Below, one piece after another: positions 1-7,696 of a stretch of DNA of 64,000 nt. Numbering within the stretch: the stretch's first letter is position 1; the number at the start of each line of letters is the position of its first letter. The DNA is from an uncultured Poribacteria bacterium (GTDB lineage Bacteria; Poribacteria; WGA-4E; WGA-3G), in contig OX639992.1 of NCBI GenBank assembly GCA_951828515.1, forward strand, positions 3,140,217 to 3,204,216. Direction: 5' to 3'. The translations under genes were made by a program, and so were the position numbers. The notes under the pieces were generated by a model. The model did no database searches. It was not told the origin of the DNA and saw only the letters and a program-made list of their open reading frames with translations.

Positions 1-656
1 CCTACCTTATCCAGCAAACGGGTCACACGCCCGTAGAACTCTTCCAGGGCGTTCACTTCAGCATAATCAATCTCAGCGGGCGGGTACTCGTTCAGGCTTG
101 CAGTGAAGACCTCATAAGCAAAGATTTGAACTGCCTGTGCCAAATTCAGAGAAGGGTTCTTTGTAGCCATCGGCACACTCGCAGTCAGCTGACAAAGACT
201 GATCTGATCGGTGGATAAGCCGAAGTCTTCACGTCCAAATAGCAACGCGACCTGTTTATCCTGCGAAATTGTGGTGATCGTCTCTGCGGCTTCCCTTGCG
301 GGGACAGGCTGTGGCAGACGGACATCACGGCGACGATGCGTTGTTCCTACCAGATACTGGATACCCTCAAGCGCGTCTTTCAGTTCGGGAACGATGTGGC
401 AATTTTCGAGAATATCTTTCGCACCATGTGCCATATACCATGCGGCATCGACATCTTGGAATGGCACCGGGTTCACCAGATAAAGTTGTGAGAGTCCCAT
501 TCCCTTTACAACTCTGGCGACAGAGCCAATGTTCCCCGGTTCACGTGGTTCAAAAAGGATAACCCGGACGTTAGCGAGATTCTCCGGCACCGCAACAGGA
601 ATGGCACGGAAGTTTCCGGTGGGTTGGATCGTTTTCGTGTGGGCATTTGTTGACAT
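1..656 (-). CDS. TrmJ/SpoU-family tRNA/rRNA methyltransferase, 3' part outside window
   Basis: Reading the minus strand from ATG at 656 gives an open frame through the window edge (about 218 codons). The protein has the three SpoU-class signatures in order: an N-terminal EPREPGNIGSVARVVKGMG segment, a central FGREDFGL segment, and MATKNPSLNLAQAVQIFAYE. These build the trefoil-knot SAM-binding site of SPOUT RNA 2'-O-methyltransferases. TrmJ-type enzymes methylate tRNA position 32, but the family call is firmer than the exact target. The C-terminus lies off the window. No neighbour on this strand links it to a pathway. Confidence 0.85.
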   Translation of the reverse strand, partial: MSTNAHTKTIQPTGNFRAIPVAVPENLANVRVILFEPREPGNIGSVARVVKGMGLSQLYLVNPVPFQDVDAAWYMAHGAKDILENCHIVPELKDALEGIQYLVGTTHRRRDVRLPQPVPAREAAETITTISQDKQVALLFGREDFGLSTDQISLCQLTASVPMATKNPSLNLAQAVQIFAYEVFTASLNEYPPAEIDYAEVNALEEFYGRVTRLLDKV

Positions 657-764
657 ATCAATAGGGTATCTCAAACCACCTGAATTGTCAAGTCAAATTG
701 CTTCAGGACTCCTATGAAGTTGACACCGTCTATCTCGCGAGTAAAAAATGATGCAAGTTAAGTC

Positions 765-850
765 GCCTGCAACAACGGCGCAGTCGATGTAAACACGAAA
801 ACCTTCAAAGCGCAAATCCAGTTGTTTCTCCGCAAGGTAAAATTAGAAAA
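765..850 (+). repeat. R-type repeat, copy 1
   Basis: It begins with the GCCTGC…GCAG hairpin and ends with CTCCGCAAGGTAAAATTAGA. This is the same architecture as the other R copies in the window, although here the hairpin arm is imperfect (GCAGTCG instead of GCAGGCG). No gene start abuts this copy. Confidence 0.65.
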
Positions 851-855
851 CGCGC

Positions 856-884
856 TTGCAATTTACGACACTTTAGGGTATAAT
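856..884 (+). promoter_or_regulatory. Sigma70-like promoter upstream of gap
   Basis: TTGCAA, a 17-base spacer and TATAAT point towards the gap gene about 350 bases downstream. It lies immediately after repeat copy R1. The long distance to gap and the reversed repeat in between make the target uncertain. Confidence 0.45.
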
Positions 885-1092
885 TAAGAAGGCATAAATC
901 GTGAAACTTGGATAATAGCAAATCAAAGAGAATTCTTTTAAGCCCCTTAAATTGGTACAAATACCGCTCAAACGCATCAAAGCCTGATTGGGCTGTAAAA
1001 CCAATCCGAGTGGAAGTCCAATCGTTAAAAAACCTATCTGTGCGGCTTGAAAGTTTCTGGAACTTGCTGTTAGGAGTAAGCCCTGTAACGGC

Positions 1093-1187
1093 TTTTTAAT
1101 TTTACCTTGTGGAAAAATGACGTGCGTTCAGAACTCTTAGATGCGCTTCTTAAATCCGCACTCCATTCCATTACGTGCTAACGTTTT
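1093..1187 (-). repeat. R-type repeat, copy 2 (variant head)
   Basis: Read on the minus strand, it runs from AACGTTAGCACGTAATGGA through GGATTTAAG to CCACAAGGTAAAATTAAAAA. The head differs from the GCCTGC hairpin type but matches the head of the copy at 55443-55555, so at least two subfamilies share one tail. Confidence 0.6.
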
Positions 1188-1190
1188 TGA

Positions 1191-2240
<1,050 letters not shown>

Positions 2241-2265
2241 CTATTAGAGGAATGGCTATCAGCAC

Positions 2266-2285
2266 GGAAAACCCTTTGGGTTTCC
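2266..2285 (+). terminator. Small hairpin after gap
   Basis: GGAAAACCC and GGGTTTCC pair around a TTT loop, about 25 bases after the gap stop. The trailing T-run is weak, so it may be a terminator or just part of the neighbouring repeat. Confidence 0.3.
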
Positions 2286-2294
2286 CTTTGGGTT

Positions 2295-2392
2295 GTCAGT
2301 TATGAGTTACAAAGTGTTAGGGCAACCACAAGGAATTGCCCCTCCAACAATCATGTCCCTCTTTTACTTTTAACTGATTGCTGACGACTGAC
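2295..2392. repeat. Inverted-repeat element between gap and tpiA
   Basis: GTCAGTTATGAGTTA at the left is inverted at the right (TAACTGATTGCTGACGACTGAC region). The interior holds a GGGCAA…TTGCCC palindrome (2320-2341). The ends resemble those of the element at 3211-3337, which carries a different internal palindrome. Confidence 0.5.
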
Positions 2393-2405
2393 GGCTACAA
2401 AAAAT

Positions 2406-3206
2406 ATGCGAACACCTATCATTGCGGGAAATTGGAAACTGAACAAAACCATTTCAGAGGCAGTCACGCTCACAACGGCGTTGAAGGCATTGATTGCGGA
2501 CGACACCGACGTTGGTGTCATCGTTGCACCACCGTTTACTGCGCTCTCCGCTGTCAGCGACGCCATAGCGGGTAGCAATATTCATCTCGCCGCCCAAGAT
2601 GTTTATTGGGAGGATAGCGGTGCCTTTACCGGCGAAATCTCTGCGCCAATGTTGAAAGATGCTGGGTGTGATTACGTCATTATCGGGCATTCGGAACGGC
2701 GGCAGTACTTCGGTGAAACGAATGACAGCGTCAATCAAAAAGTGAAAGCGGCGTTAGCATACAACTTAAAACCAATCATCTGTGTCGGTGAGCAACTTGA
2801 AGAACGGGAAGTCGGACAAACGGAAGCGGTGATCGAGAGCCACATTACGGGTGGCGTTGCTGGATTATCCGCCGCCGACCTTTCGTCCTGTGTCATCGCT
2901 TATGAACCGGTTTGGGCTATCGGCACTGGGAAAACCGCCACGCCTGCCCAAGCACAGGAGGTCCATAACTTCATTCGAGGTTTGCTAACAAAGGCTTACT
3001 CGGCGGAAGTCGCGTCGCAGATATGCATTCAATACGGCGGTAGTGTTAAACCGGAAAATGCAGCGGAACTCATGGCGCAGCCCGATGTGGACGGGGCGCT
3101 CGTTGGCGGTGCCAGTCTTGAGGCGGAATCGTTCGCGAAAATAGTTCTCAGTTTTAACCATCAACTCGACTCCGTTATAAATGTTAAAGCACGAGTTGAT
3201 GGTTAA
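2406..3206 (+). CDS. tpiA: Triosephosphate isomerase
   Basis: This 266-residue TIM barrel interconverts dihydroxyacetone phosphate and glyceraldehyde-3-phosphate in the cytoplasm. Visible catalytic residues are Lys11 in GNWKLNK, His95 in IIGHSERR and Glu167 in AYEPVWAIGTGK. The phosphate-gripping QYGGSVKPEN and GALVGGASL loops are present. The last ~15 residues, after SFAKIVLSF, exceed the usual end of the family and are encoded by one arm and the loop of a perfect inverted repeat (3153-3207). This suggests the native 3' end was replaced or extended. It lies between gap and secG. Confidence 0.97.
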   Translation: MRTPIIAGNWKLNKTISEAVTLTTALKALIADDTDVGVIVAPPFTALSAVSDAIAGSNIHLAAQDVYWEDSGAFTGEISAPMLKDAGCDYVIIGHSERRQYFGETNDSVNQKVKAALAYNLKPIICVGEQLEEREVGQTEAVIESHITGGVAGLSAADLSSCVIAYEPVWAIGTGKTATPAQAQEVHNFIRGLLTKAYSAEVASQICIQYGGSVKPENAAELMAQPDVDGALVGGASLEAESFAKIVLSFNHQLDSVINVKARVDG

Positions 3207-3207
3207 A
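3153..3207 (+). repeat. Perfect 16-bp inverted repeat overlapping the tpiA stop
   Basis: TTTAACCATCAACTCG (3153-3168) is exactly inverted at 3192-3207, with a 23-base loop. The right arm contains the tpiA stop codon, so the hairpin would form at the end of the coding sequence and could act on transcript end or stability. Confidence 0.7.
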
Positions 3208-3210
3208 GTC

Positions 3211-3337
3211 GTCAGTTATCAGTTAAAAAGGGAATTTGTAACGATTCACCTCTTTCTGGAGTACCCCAAGTTTGGGGGAATTGTTACCAAAAACCTTCTT
3301 ACTCTTAACCGACAACCGATAACTGATAACTGATAAC
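3211..3337. repeat. Inverted-repeat element between tpiA and secG
   Basis: GTCAGTTATCAGTTA at 3211-3225 is inverted at 3318-3337, where GATAAC is repeated. The interior palindrome is CCCCAAGTTTGGGG (3264-3277). This is a second member of the family seen at 2295-2392, with a different internal palindrome. Confidence 0.55.
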
Positions 3338-3360
3338 CATTCATAGGAGGAAACCATCAG

Positions 3361-3780
3361 ATGGAAATTATTATCGGTTTCGTAGTATTTCTCTTCGTGC
3401 CGGTCTGCGTCGTCTTGACGCTAATTATTTTGTTACAGGATAGCAAGGGTGAAGGGCTTTCATCAAGCGCATTTGGTGGCGCGGAAATGCAGTCTGTTCT
3501 CGGGGGACGGGGTGCCGCGACCTTCCTTAGTAAATTGACGACATGGCTTGCTATCGGGTTCATGGTTATTTCGCTATTCCTAATGCGTTTCTATGGCGAA
3601 GATAGTGGTGGAGCACTCACGCCGATTGAAGAGGAAACAACGCAGGAAGCCACAGCCGAACCTGTTGATACCACAGACGAAGGAAGCGTTGAAACGACTA
3701 CAGGTGGAGACAGCGGAGACACTGTTGACGATTCATCGAAGACGGAACTCGACAGTGGTACGACTAACAGCACAGAATAA
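3361..3780 (+). CDS. secG: Preprotein translocase subunit SecG
   Basis: This 139-residue protein has two membrane segments (about residues 4-24 and 55-75) around the conserved cytoplasmic loop LLQDSKGEGLSSSAFGG. It assists SecYE in protein export across the inner membrane. The C-terminal tail (about 80-139) is long, acidic and Thr/Ser-rich, longer than in most SecG proteins and probably exposed. TAGGAGG stands 12 bases before the start, a strong ribosome-binding site. Placement after tpiA matches the common gap-tpi-secG cluster. Confidence 0.93.
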   Translation: MEIIIGFVVFLFVPVCVVLTLIILLQDSKGEGLSSSAFGGAEMQSVLGGRGAATFLSKLTTWLAIGFMVISLFLMRFYGEDSGGALTPIEEETTQEATAEPVDTTDEGSVETTTGGDSGDTVDDSSKTELDSGTTNSTE

Positions 3781-3865
3781 TTTTTAATTTTACCTTGCGG
3801 GGAACTACGTGCGTTGAAACGCGTACATGTGTGTCAAATACCTGCCTGCGCCGTTGTTGCAGGCT
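3780..3865 (-). repeat. R-type repeat, copy 3
   Basis: On the minus strand it starts with the GCCTGC…GCAGGC hairpin (around 3844-3864) and ends CCCCGCAAGGTAAAATTAAAAA next to the secG stop. No gene start abuts it here. Confidence 0.65.
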
Positions 3866-4045
3866 GCGGTCTTGGATAGAATGAAAAGCCGTAGCCCGTA
3901 ATGAAATTAGGTTCCCCTTAAATGGCATAATTTTGCTTCGCAGCGAGAATGCTTTACATTTGGAGGGGTTTTTGCTTGGGTGTTTCTTCAGATATACGGA
4001 AAGGAACGTTAAACCTGAAACCGACCTGGCCGAACCGCAAGGAAA

Positions 4046-4465
4046 ATTAAAAAAACGCTTTCATGGACGGTACATCCACTCGTTGAAAGTTGGTGCAAAT
4101 CCGTCTTATTAGGGATTTTTCTAACCCTTCTTTTAATCGGCATCTATTGGGGTTTCCAATCAATTTCGATTGCCCTGCTGTCCGCCACTTTTCTACTCGG
4201 ATCGCTCTATAAATACTTTCTCCCGTTCCATCATCAGTGTGAAGCAGATAAACTTATCATCACAGGTTGCTGCTATAGATTGGAGCGATCTTGGGAAACA
4301 TTTCGCAGTTTTTACGTTGACGCGAACGGCGTGCTACTCAGCCCATTTGCGCATCCCACGCGCCTTGAAAACTTCCGTGGTGTTTACGTCCGATTCGGAA
4401 AACACTCCCCTAAGGAAGTTGTTGATTTTATCACCAGCAAAATTGCGTCAGAACCTTCTCCCTGA
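4046..4465 (+). CDS. Small two-helix membrane protein with soluble tail, start uncertain
   Basis: A frame is open from 4019 to the TGA at 4463-4465 but has no ATG, GTG or TTG near its 5' end; the first TTG (4280) would remove both membrane helices. It reads WTVHPLVESWCKSVLLGIFLT, with two hydrophobic helices (roughly 4109-4216), then a soluble part containing YRLERSWETFRSFYVDANGV and LENFRGVYVRFG. This layout resembles YcxB-like/bacterial PH-type membrane proteins; that is a family guess. The 5' end coincides with the tail of an R-type repeat (CCGCAAGGAAAATTAAAAA, 4035-4053). Translation may start at a non-standard codon (ATT at 4046), or the original start was overwritten by the repeat. Confidence 0.55.
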   Translation: MKKTLSWTVHPLVESWCKSVLLGIFLTLLLIGIYWGFQSISIALLSATFLLGSLYKYFLPFHHQCEADKLIITGCCYRLERSWETFRSFYVDANGVLLSPFAHPTRLENFRGVYVRFGKHSPKEVVDFITSKIASEPSP

Positions 4466-4485
4466 ATTTCACAAAGGAACCACAG

Positions 4486-4788
4486 GTGCAAAAGAAGACA
4501 AGATGGGGCATACTGGGTCCCGGCACTATTTCACAGAAGTTCGCCACTGGGTTGAAAGCCGTTCCCGATGCAGAAATTACCGCTGTCGGCTCGCGTGACC
4601 TCCAAAGAGCCAACGCATTTGCGGATACGTTTAGTATCCCACACAGACACGGGAATTATACCGACCTTGCGCACAACCCAGACGTAGATGTTATTTACGT
4701 GGCAACGCCACATCCCTTTCATAAAGAGTGTGCGATGCTCTGTTTTGCTACCCCCACAAGAGAAATAATAATAGGTCTAAAACTTTGA
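4486..4788 (+). pseudogene. Gfo/Idh/MocA oxidoreductase, N-terminal fragment
   Basis: The frame encodes a good N-terminal Rossmann domain: WGILGPGTISQKFATGL, then AVGSRD and DVIYVATPHPFHKECAML. These are characteristic of NAD(P)-dependent sugar or inositol dehydrogenases of this family (normally ~330-390 residues). After about base 4740 the family match stops, and the frame ends after an unrelated ATPTREIIIGLKL tail. The IS605-type element begins here and no 3' half of the gene follows it. The gene was therefore truncated, probably by insertion plus deletion. Confidence 0.8.
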
Positions 4789-4866
4789 AGGGCATTGTCT
4801 CACAATCCCAAGTCTTTAGACTTGGGTCAAGTCCTGCTCAGGAGTCTGCCGACACTCAAAAAAGAT

Positions 4867-4896
4867 TTAACAAAGGTGTGTATTTTGTGGTATAAT
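4867..4896 (+). promoter_or_regulatory. Promoter of the tnpB leader
   Basis: TTAACA, an 18-base spacer and TATAAT. TTGTGGTATAATTAA around the -10 is repeated exactly at 11380-11394 in front of the second structured leader. Confidence 0.6.
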
Positions 4897-4901
4897 TAAG
4901 T

Positions 4902-4980
4902 TACCTTATCAGCGGTGGGTGTTGTAGCACCTACCGCTCCGCTACAACGGGATAAGGTATCCTACAGATAAGGTGATACC
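4902..4980 (+). ncRNA. Predicted pseudoknotted leader RNA upstream of tnpB
   Basis: Direct reading shows four features. Stem A is AGCGGTGGGT (4911-4920) with ACCTACCGCT (4929-4938). Its whole 8-base loop GTTGTAGC (4921-4928) is perfectly complementary to GCTACAAC (4941-4948), an H-type pseudoknot. Outside it, TACCTTATC (4902-4910) pairs with GATAAGGTA (4951-4959), or alternatively with a second GATAAGGT (4967-4974). GTGATACC and the tnpB ATG (4984) follow. Two mutually exclusive closing partners just before a start codon suggest a translational or folding switch. A topologically equal leader with different bases is at 11396-11488. Confidence 0.7.
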
Positions 4981-4983
4981 CTA

Positions 4984-5824
4984 ATGGCACATAAATCACA
5001 TAAGATAGCACTTCGGGTGAATCCGAAGCAAGACGCATGGTTTCGTAGCCAATGCGGATATGCTCGGTTCGCTAAGAGTAGACGGAAAGCGTATCAAGTT
5101 ACCCAAAATCGGTTGGGTGAAAATGTTTCAAGAGTTGCGTTCTGAGGGTAAGATCCTTCGTGTGACCCTATCCAAGACGGAAACCCATAGGTGGTTTGGA
5201 TCTATCACCGTTGACACAGGAACACCGAATGTTCGACGTGATACGCGTGGACTCCCTGTAGTCGGCATAGACGTAGGTATCAACTCACTGGCAACACTGG
5301 ATACAGGTAAACACTACGATAATCCAAGACCTGTGAAACGCTATGAAAGGAAACTTGCCCGTGAGCAACGCAAGTTAAGTCGTAAAGTATTTCTATCCAA
5401 TAACTGGTATAAGCAAAAAGAGAGGGTAGCTAAACTACACTATAAAATTGCTTGTATCCGTAATGACGCACACCACCAAGCGACTACAGAGATAGTCAAT
5501 ATGGCAAGTGCGATTGGCATAGAAACCCTTAGCATTACGAACATGCTCAAGAACAGAAAACTTGCCAAGGCACTCTCAGATAGTGCGTTAGGCGGTTTTC
5601 TCTCCAAACTCAAATCCAAAGCAGAAGTGCTTGGAATACCTGTTATAGAAGCGCCACACTTCTTTGCGTCCAGCAAGACGTGTAGCAAATGTGGGTATGT
5701 CAAAGAGGAACTCTCATTATCAGAGCGTATATTTCATTGTGAGTTCTGTTATACCTCTATAGACAGGGACCAAAACGCTGCAATAAATCTAAAGAACCTC
5801 GCCGTGGGCTACACGGAGAGTTAA
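4984..5824 (+). pseudogene. tnpB: tnpB (IS605 OrfB-type RNA-guided nuclease), internally deleted and frameshifted
   Basis: The true start is ATG 4984, giving MAHKSHKIALRVNPKQDAWF and GYARFA. The sequence then jumps, in another frame, to SLRVDGKRIKLPKIGWVK (readable from ATG 5060). The intervening N-terminal part of a normal ~370-400 residue TnpB is missing, so a deletion with frame change lies near 5078. The C-terminal half is intact: the RuvC Asp in GIDVGINSLATL, Glu in GIETLSITNML, the zinc ribbon CSKCGY…CEFC and the final Asp in SIDRDQNAAINLKN. TnpB family proteins cut DNA guided by an RNA from the element's right end. This copy is probably inactive. Confidence 0.85.
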
Positions 5825-5828
5825 AACG

Positions 5829-5915
5829 CTTGTGGAGTTTGTGCAAGACCTCCACAAGGAGGCAACAAATGACGAAGCAAGAATCCCACGACTTCAGACG
5901 TGGGAGTATCAACGT
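5829..5915 (+). ncRNA. Candidate right-end guide-RNA (omega/reRNA) scaffold of the tnpB element
   Basis: After the tnpB stop there is a perfect stem CTTGTGGAG/CTCCACAAG (5829-5858), followed by the terminal hairpin (5885-5904). In characterised TnpB systems the guide RNA covers the 3' end of tnpB and the right end, with the guide taken from flanking DNA. The position here is right, but expression and the exact 5' limit cannot be seen. Confidence 0.45.
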
Positions 5916-5931
5916 TTCTGAATCGAACCAC

Positions 5932-7188
5932 ATGCCAAAGATTGAAACCGCGGATGACCTAAAAACCGCCGTTTTAGATGCTGTGAACACTCAAAGTGTC
6001 ACAGATATTCACACACACCTCTTCAGTCCTCCGTTCGGTGAGTTATTGCTATGGGGAATTGATGAACTGCTGACCTATCACTACCTCATTGCTGAAGTGT
6101 TCCGCAACGCTGATGTCTCATACCCGCAATTTTGGGCGATGTCAAAGACGGAACAAGCGGAATTGATCTGGCAGACGTTGTTCATTGAGAATTCACCATT
6201 GAGCGAGGCGTGCCGCGGCATCGTGACAACTTTAGATGCGTTAGGCTTGGATGTGGGATCGCGAAACCTACAGGACTATCGCGACTATTTTGCCGATACT
6301 ACCGTCGAGGCTTTTATTGACACCGTCTTTGAACGCGCGAAAGTCTCTAAAGTGGTGATGACGAACGATCCGTTCGATTCGGCAGAAACACCCGTATGGC
6401 AATCCGGTGATACTGGCGACACACGCTTTGAAGCGGCTCTGCGGATGGATGTCCTCATCAATACCTATGAAGAGGTCGGTTACGAACACCTCCGAGGTCT
6501 CGGTTACGATGTCGATCCGAACCTATCAACGGGGAAAACCTACAAAGAAATTCGCCGATTTTTAGAGACTTGGATTCAACGGATGAACCCAAGATACATG
6601 GCGGTCTCTCTCCCACCCGATTTTCAGTACCCTGACGACGGTGTTCTCGGACGACTCTTTGACAACTGTATACTACCGATCTCCCGTGAATTTAACGTGC
6701 CTTTCGCACTCATGATTGGCGTGAAGCGTGCAGTCAACCCACAACTTCAGATGGCAGGCGATGGTAGCGGGAAAGCGGATTTGACGAGTCTGGAAACACT
6801 GCTCCGTGAAAATCCTGATAATAAGTTCCTTGTTACGCTCCTGTCGCGCGAAAATCAGCATGAGTTGTGTGTAATTGGGCGGAAATTCAAGAATCTGATG
6901 ATATTCGGATGCTGGTGGTTTATGAACAATCCGAGTGTCATTGAGGAGATCACACGGGAGCGGATTGAATTGCTCGGTTTGAGCGTTATTCCGCAACACT
7001 CCGATGCGCGAATTTTGGATCAACTCCTCTATAAGTGGAAACACTCACGGCGAATTATCGCAGACGTTTTGGTAGAGAAATATCAGACAGTCCTTGATGT
7101 CGGGTGGACACTGACTTCAGCAGAAATTGAACGCGATGTCAATAACCTGTTCGGTGGGAACTTTGATCGGTTCTTAAACGGGAACTAA
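5932..7188 (+). CDS. Uronate isomerase-like amidohydrolase-superfamily protein
   Basis: This 418-residue protein starts MPKIETADDL at ATG 5932; the longer open frame from 5830 reads through the IS right end and is not used. SVTDIHTHLFSPPFGELLLWGIDELLTYHYL gives the metal-binding HxH of the amidohydrolase barrel, arranged as in glucuronate (uronate) isomerases. Later barrel motifs include KVVMTNDPFD and the GCWWFMNNP…ITRERIELLG segment. Uronate isomerases convert glucuronate/galacturonate to fructuronate/tagaturonate, but the true substrate here is uncertain. The native upstream region has been replaced by the IS605-type right end, and no clear ribosome-binding site is visible. Confidence 0.75.
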   Translation: MPKIETADDLKTAVLDAVNTQSVTDIHTHLFSPPFGELLLWGIDELLTYHYLIAEVFRNADVSYPQFWAMSKTEQAELIWQTLFIENSPLSEACRGIVTTLDALGLDVGSRNLQDYRDYFADTTVEAFIDTVFERAKVSKVVMTNDPFDSAETPVWQSGDTGDTRFEAALRMDVLINTYEEVGYEHLRGLGYDVDPNLSTGKTYKEIRRFLETWIQRMNPRYMAVSLPPDFQYPDDGVLGRLFDNCILPISREFNVPFALMIGVKRAVNPQLQMAGDGSGKADLTSLETLLRENPDNKFLVTLLSRENQHELCVIGRKFKNLMIFGCWWFMNNPSVIEEITRERIELLGLSVIPQHSDARILDQLLYKWKHSRRIIADVLVEKYQTVLDVGWTLTSAEIERDVNNLFGGNFDRFLNGN

Positions 7189-7201
7189 GCTTACCTACGC
7201 G

Positions 7202-7486
7202 TTAACAGCGACAAGGTGTTCCGCTGCACTTTGGGCAACCCTCTGCGTAAATTTTCGCGGCGTCCTCAAGAGAAATACCGAGTAGACTCGCTAATGTAGC
7301 GAGCCATGCAAAAACATCGGCAAACTCCTCACGGAGCCGCGCTATGTCTTGTGGTTGCTTGCGGATCTCTTTCGCTAACTCGCCTACCTCTTCAACGAAC
7401 CATGTGAAGGTTAACGGTACCCCGCGCTCAGCATCGCGTGTGTAGTAGATATCTTCAATCTGTTTCTGAAACGCCTCAATTGTCAT
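7202..7486 (-). CDS. MazG-like nucleotide pyrophosphohydrolase, small
   Basis: This 94-residue all-helical protein contains FTWFVEEVGELAKEIRKQ and LREEFADVFAWLATLASLLG, the EExxE…ExxD metal-binding pattern of the MazG/dUTPase-like family. These enzymes hydrolyse (d)NTPs to monophosphates, often for house-cleaning. The C-terminal CPKCSGTPCRC cluster is a compact four-cysteine motif often seen in this small archaeal/bacterial subgroup, and might bind zinc. It stands alone on the minus strand, convergent with the amidohydrolase gene. Confidence 0.8.
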   Translation of the reverse strand: MTIEAFQKQIEDIYYTRDAERGVPLTFTWFVEEVGELAKEIRKQPQDIARLREEFADVFAWLATLASLLGISLEDAAKIYAEGCPKCSGTPCRC

Positions 7487-7612
7487 TTTTTTAATTGATG
7501 TGCTCCTGTCTGCTGCGTCCGTTTGCTTTGCAGCGAGAATGTAGGTTTCTGGTTAATTCTGTACGGGGTTTGGGAACGCGGGTAGTCCATAAAGAATAAA
7601 AAGTGATGCAAG

Positions 7613-7696
7613 CCTGCAACAACAGCGCAGGCGACTCTTGCGCGAAGACCGTCATCAAACCAAACCCTTCATTGACCACCTTGCGAATCATTTAAA
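7613..7696 (+). repeat. R-type repeat, copy 5 (diverged)
   Basis: GCCTGCaacaacaGCGCAGGC-type hairpin (7613-7633), then diverged sequence ending CCTTGCGAATCATTTAAAAA. It overlaps the 3' end of the transglutaminase-like gene on the other strand. No intact gene starts at its tail. Confidence 0.45.

Larger units (their letters stand above)
4800..5915 (+). mobile_element. Decayed IS200/IS605-type (tnpB-only) element
   Basis: The left end has a perfect stem CCCAAGTC/GACTTGGG with loop TTTA (4807-4826). The right end has the comparable hairpin CCCACG/CGTGGG (5885-5904). Between them lie a promoter, a structured leader and a tnpB with an internal deletion; no tnpA is present. Subterminal hairpins without inverted-repeat ends are typical of IS200/IS605 elements. 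The exact ends are approximate. Confidence 0.85.

Noticed and set aside
908-1099. 63-codon frame upstream of gap
   Set aside because: TTG start, no ribosome-binding site or recognisable family; it runs into a repeat copy.
5830-5931. N-terminal extension of the uronate-isomerase-like gene
   Set aside because: The 34 extra residues are encoded by the IS605-type right end, including its hairpins; ATG 5932 fits the family start.
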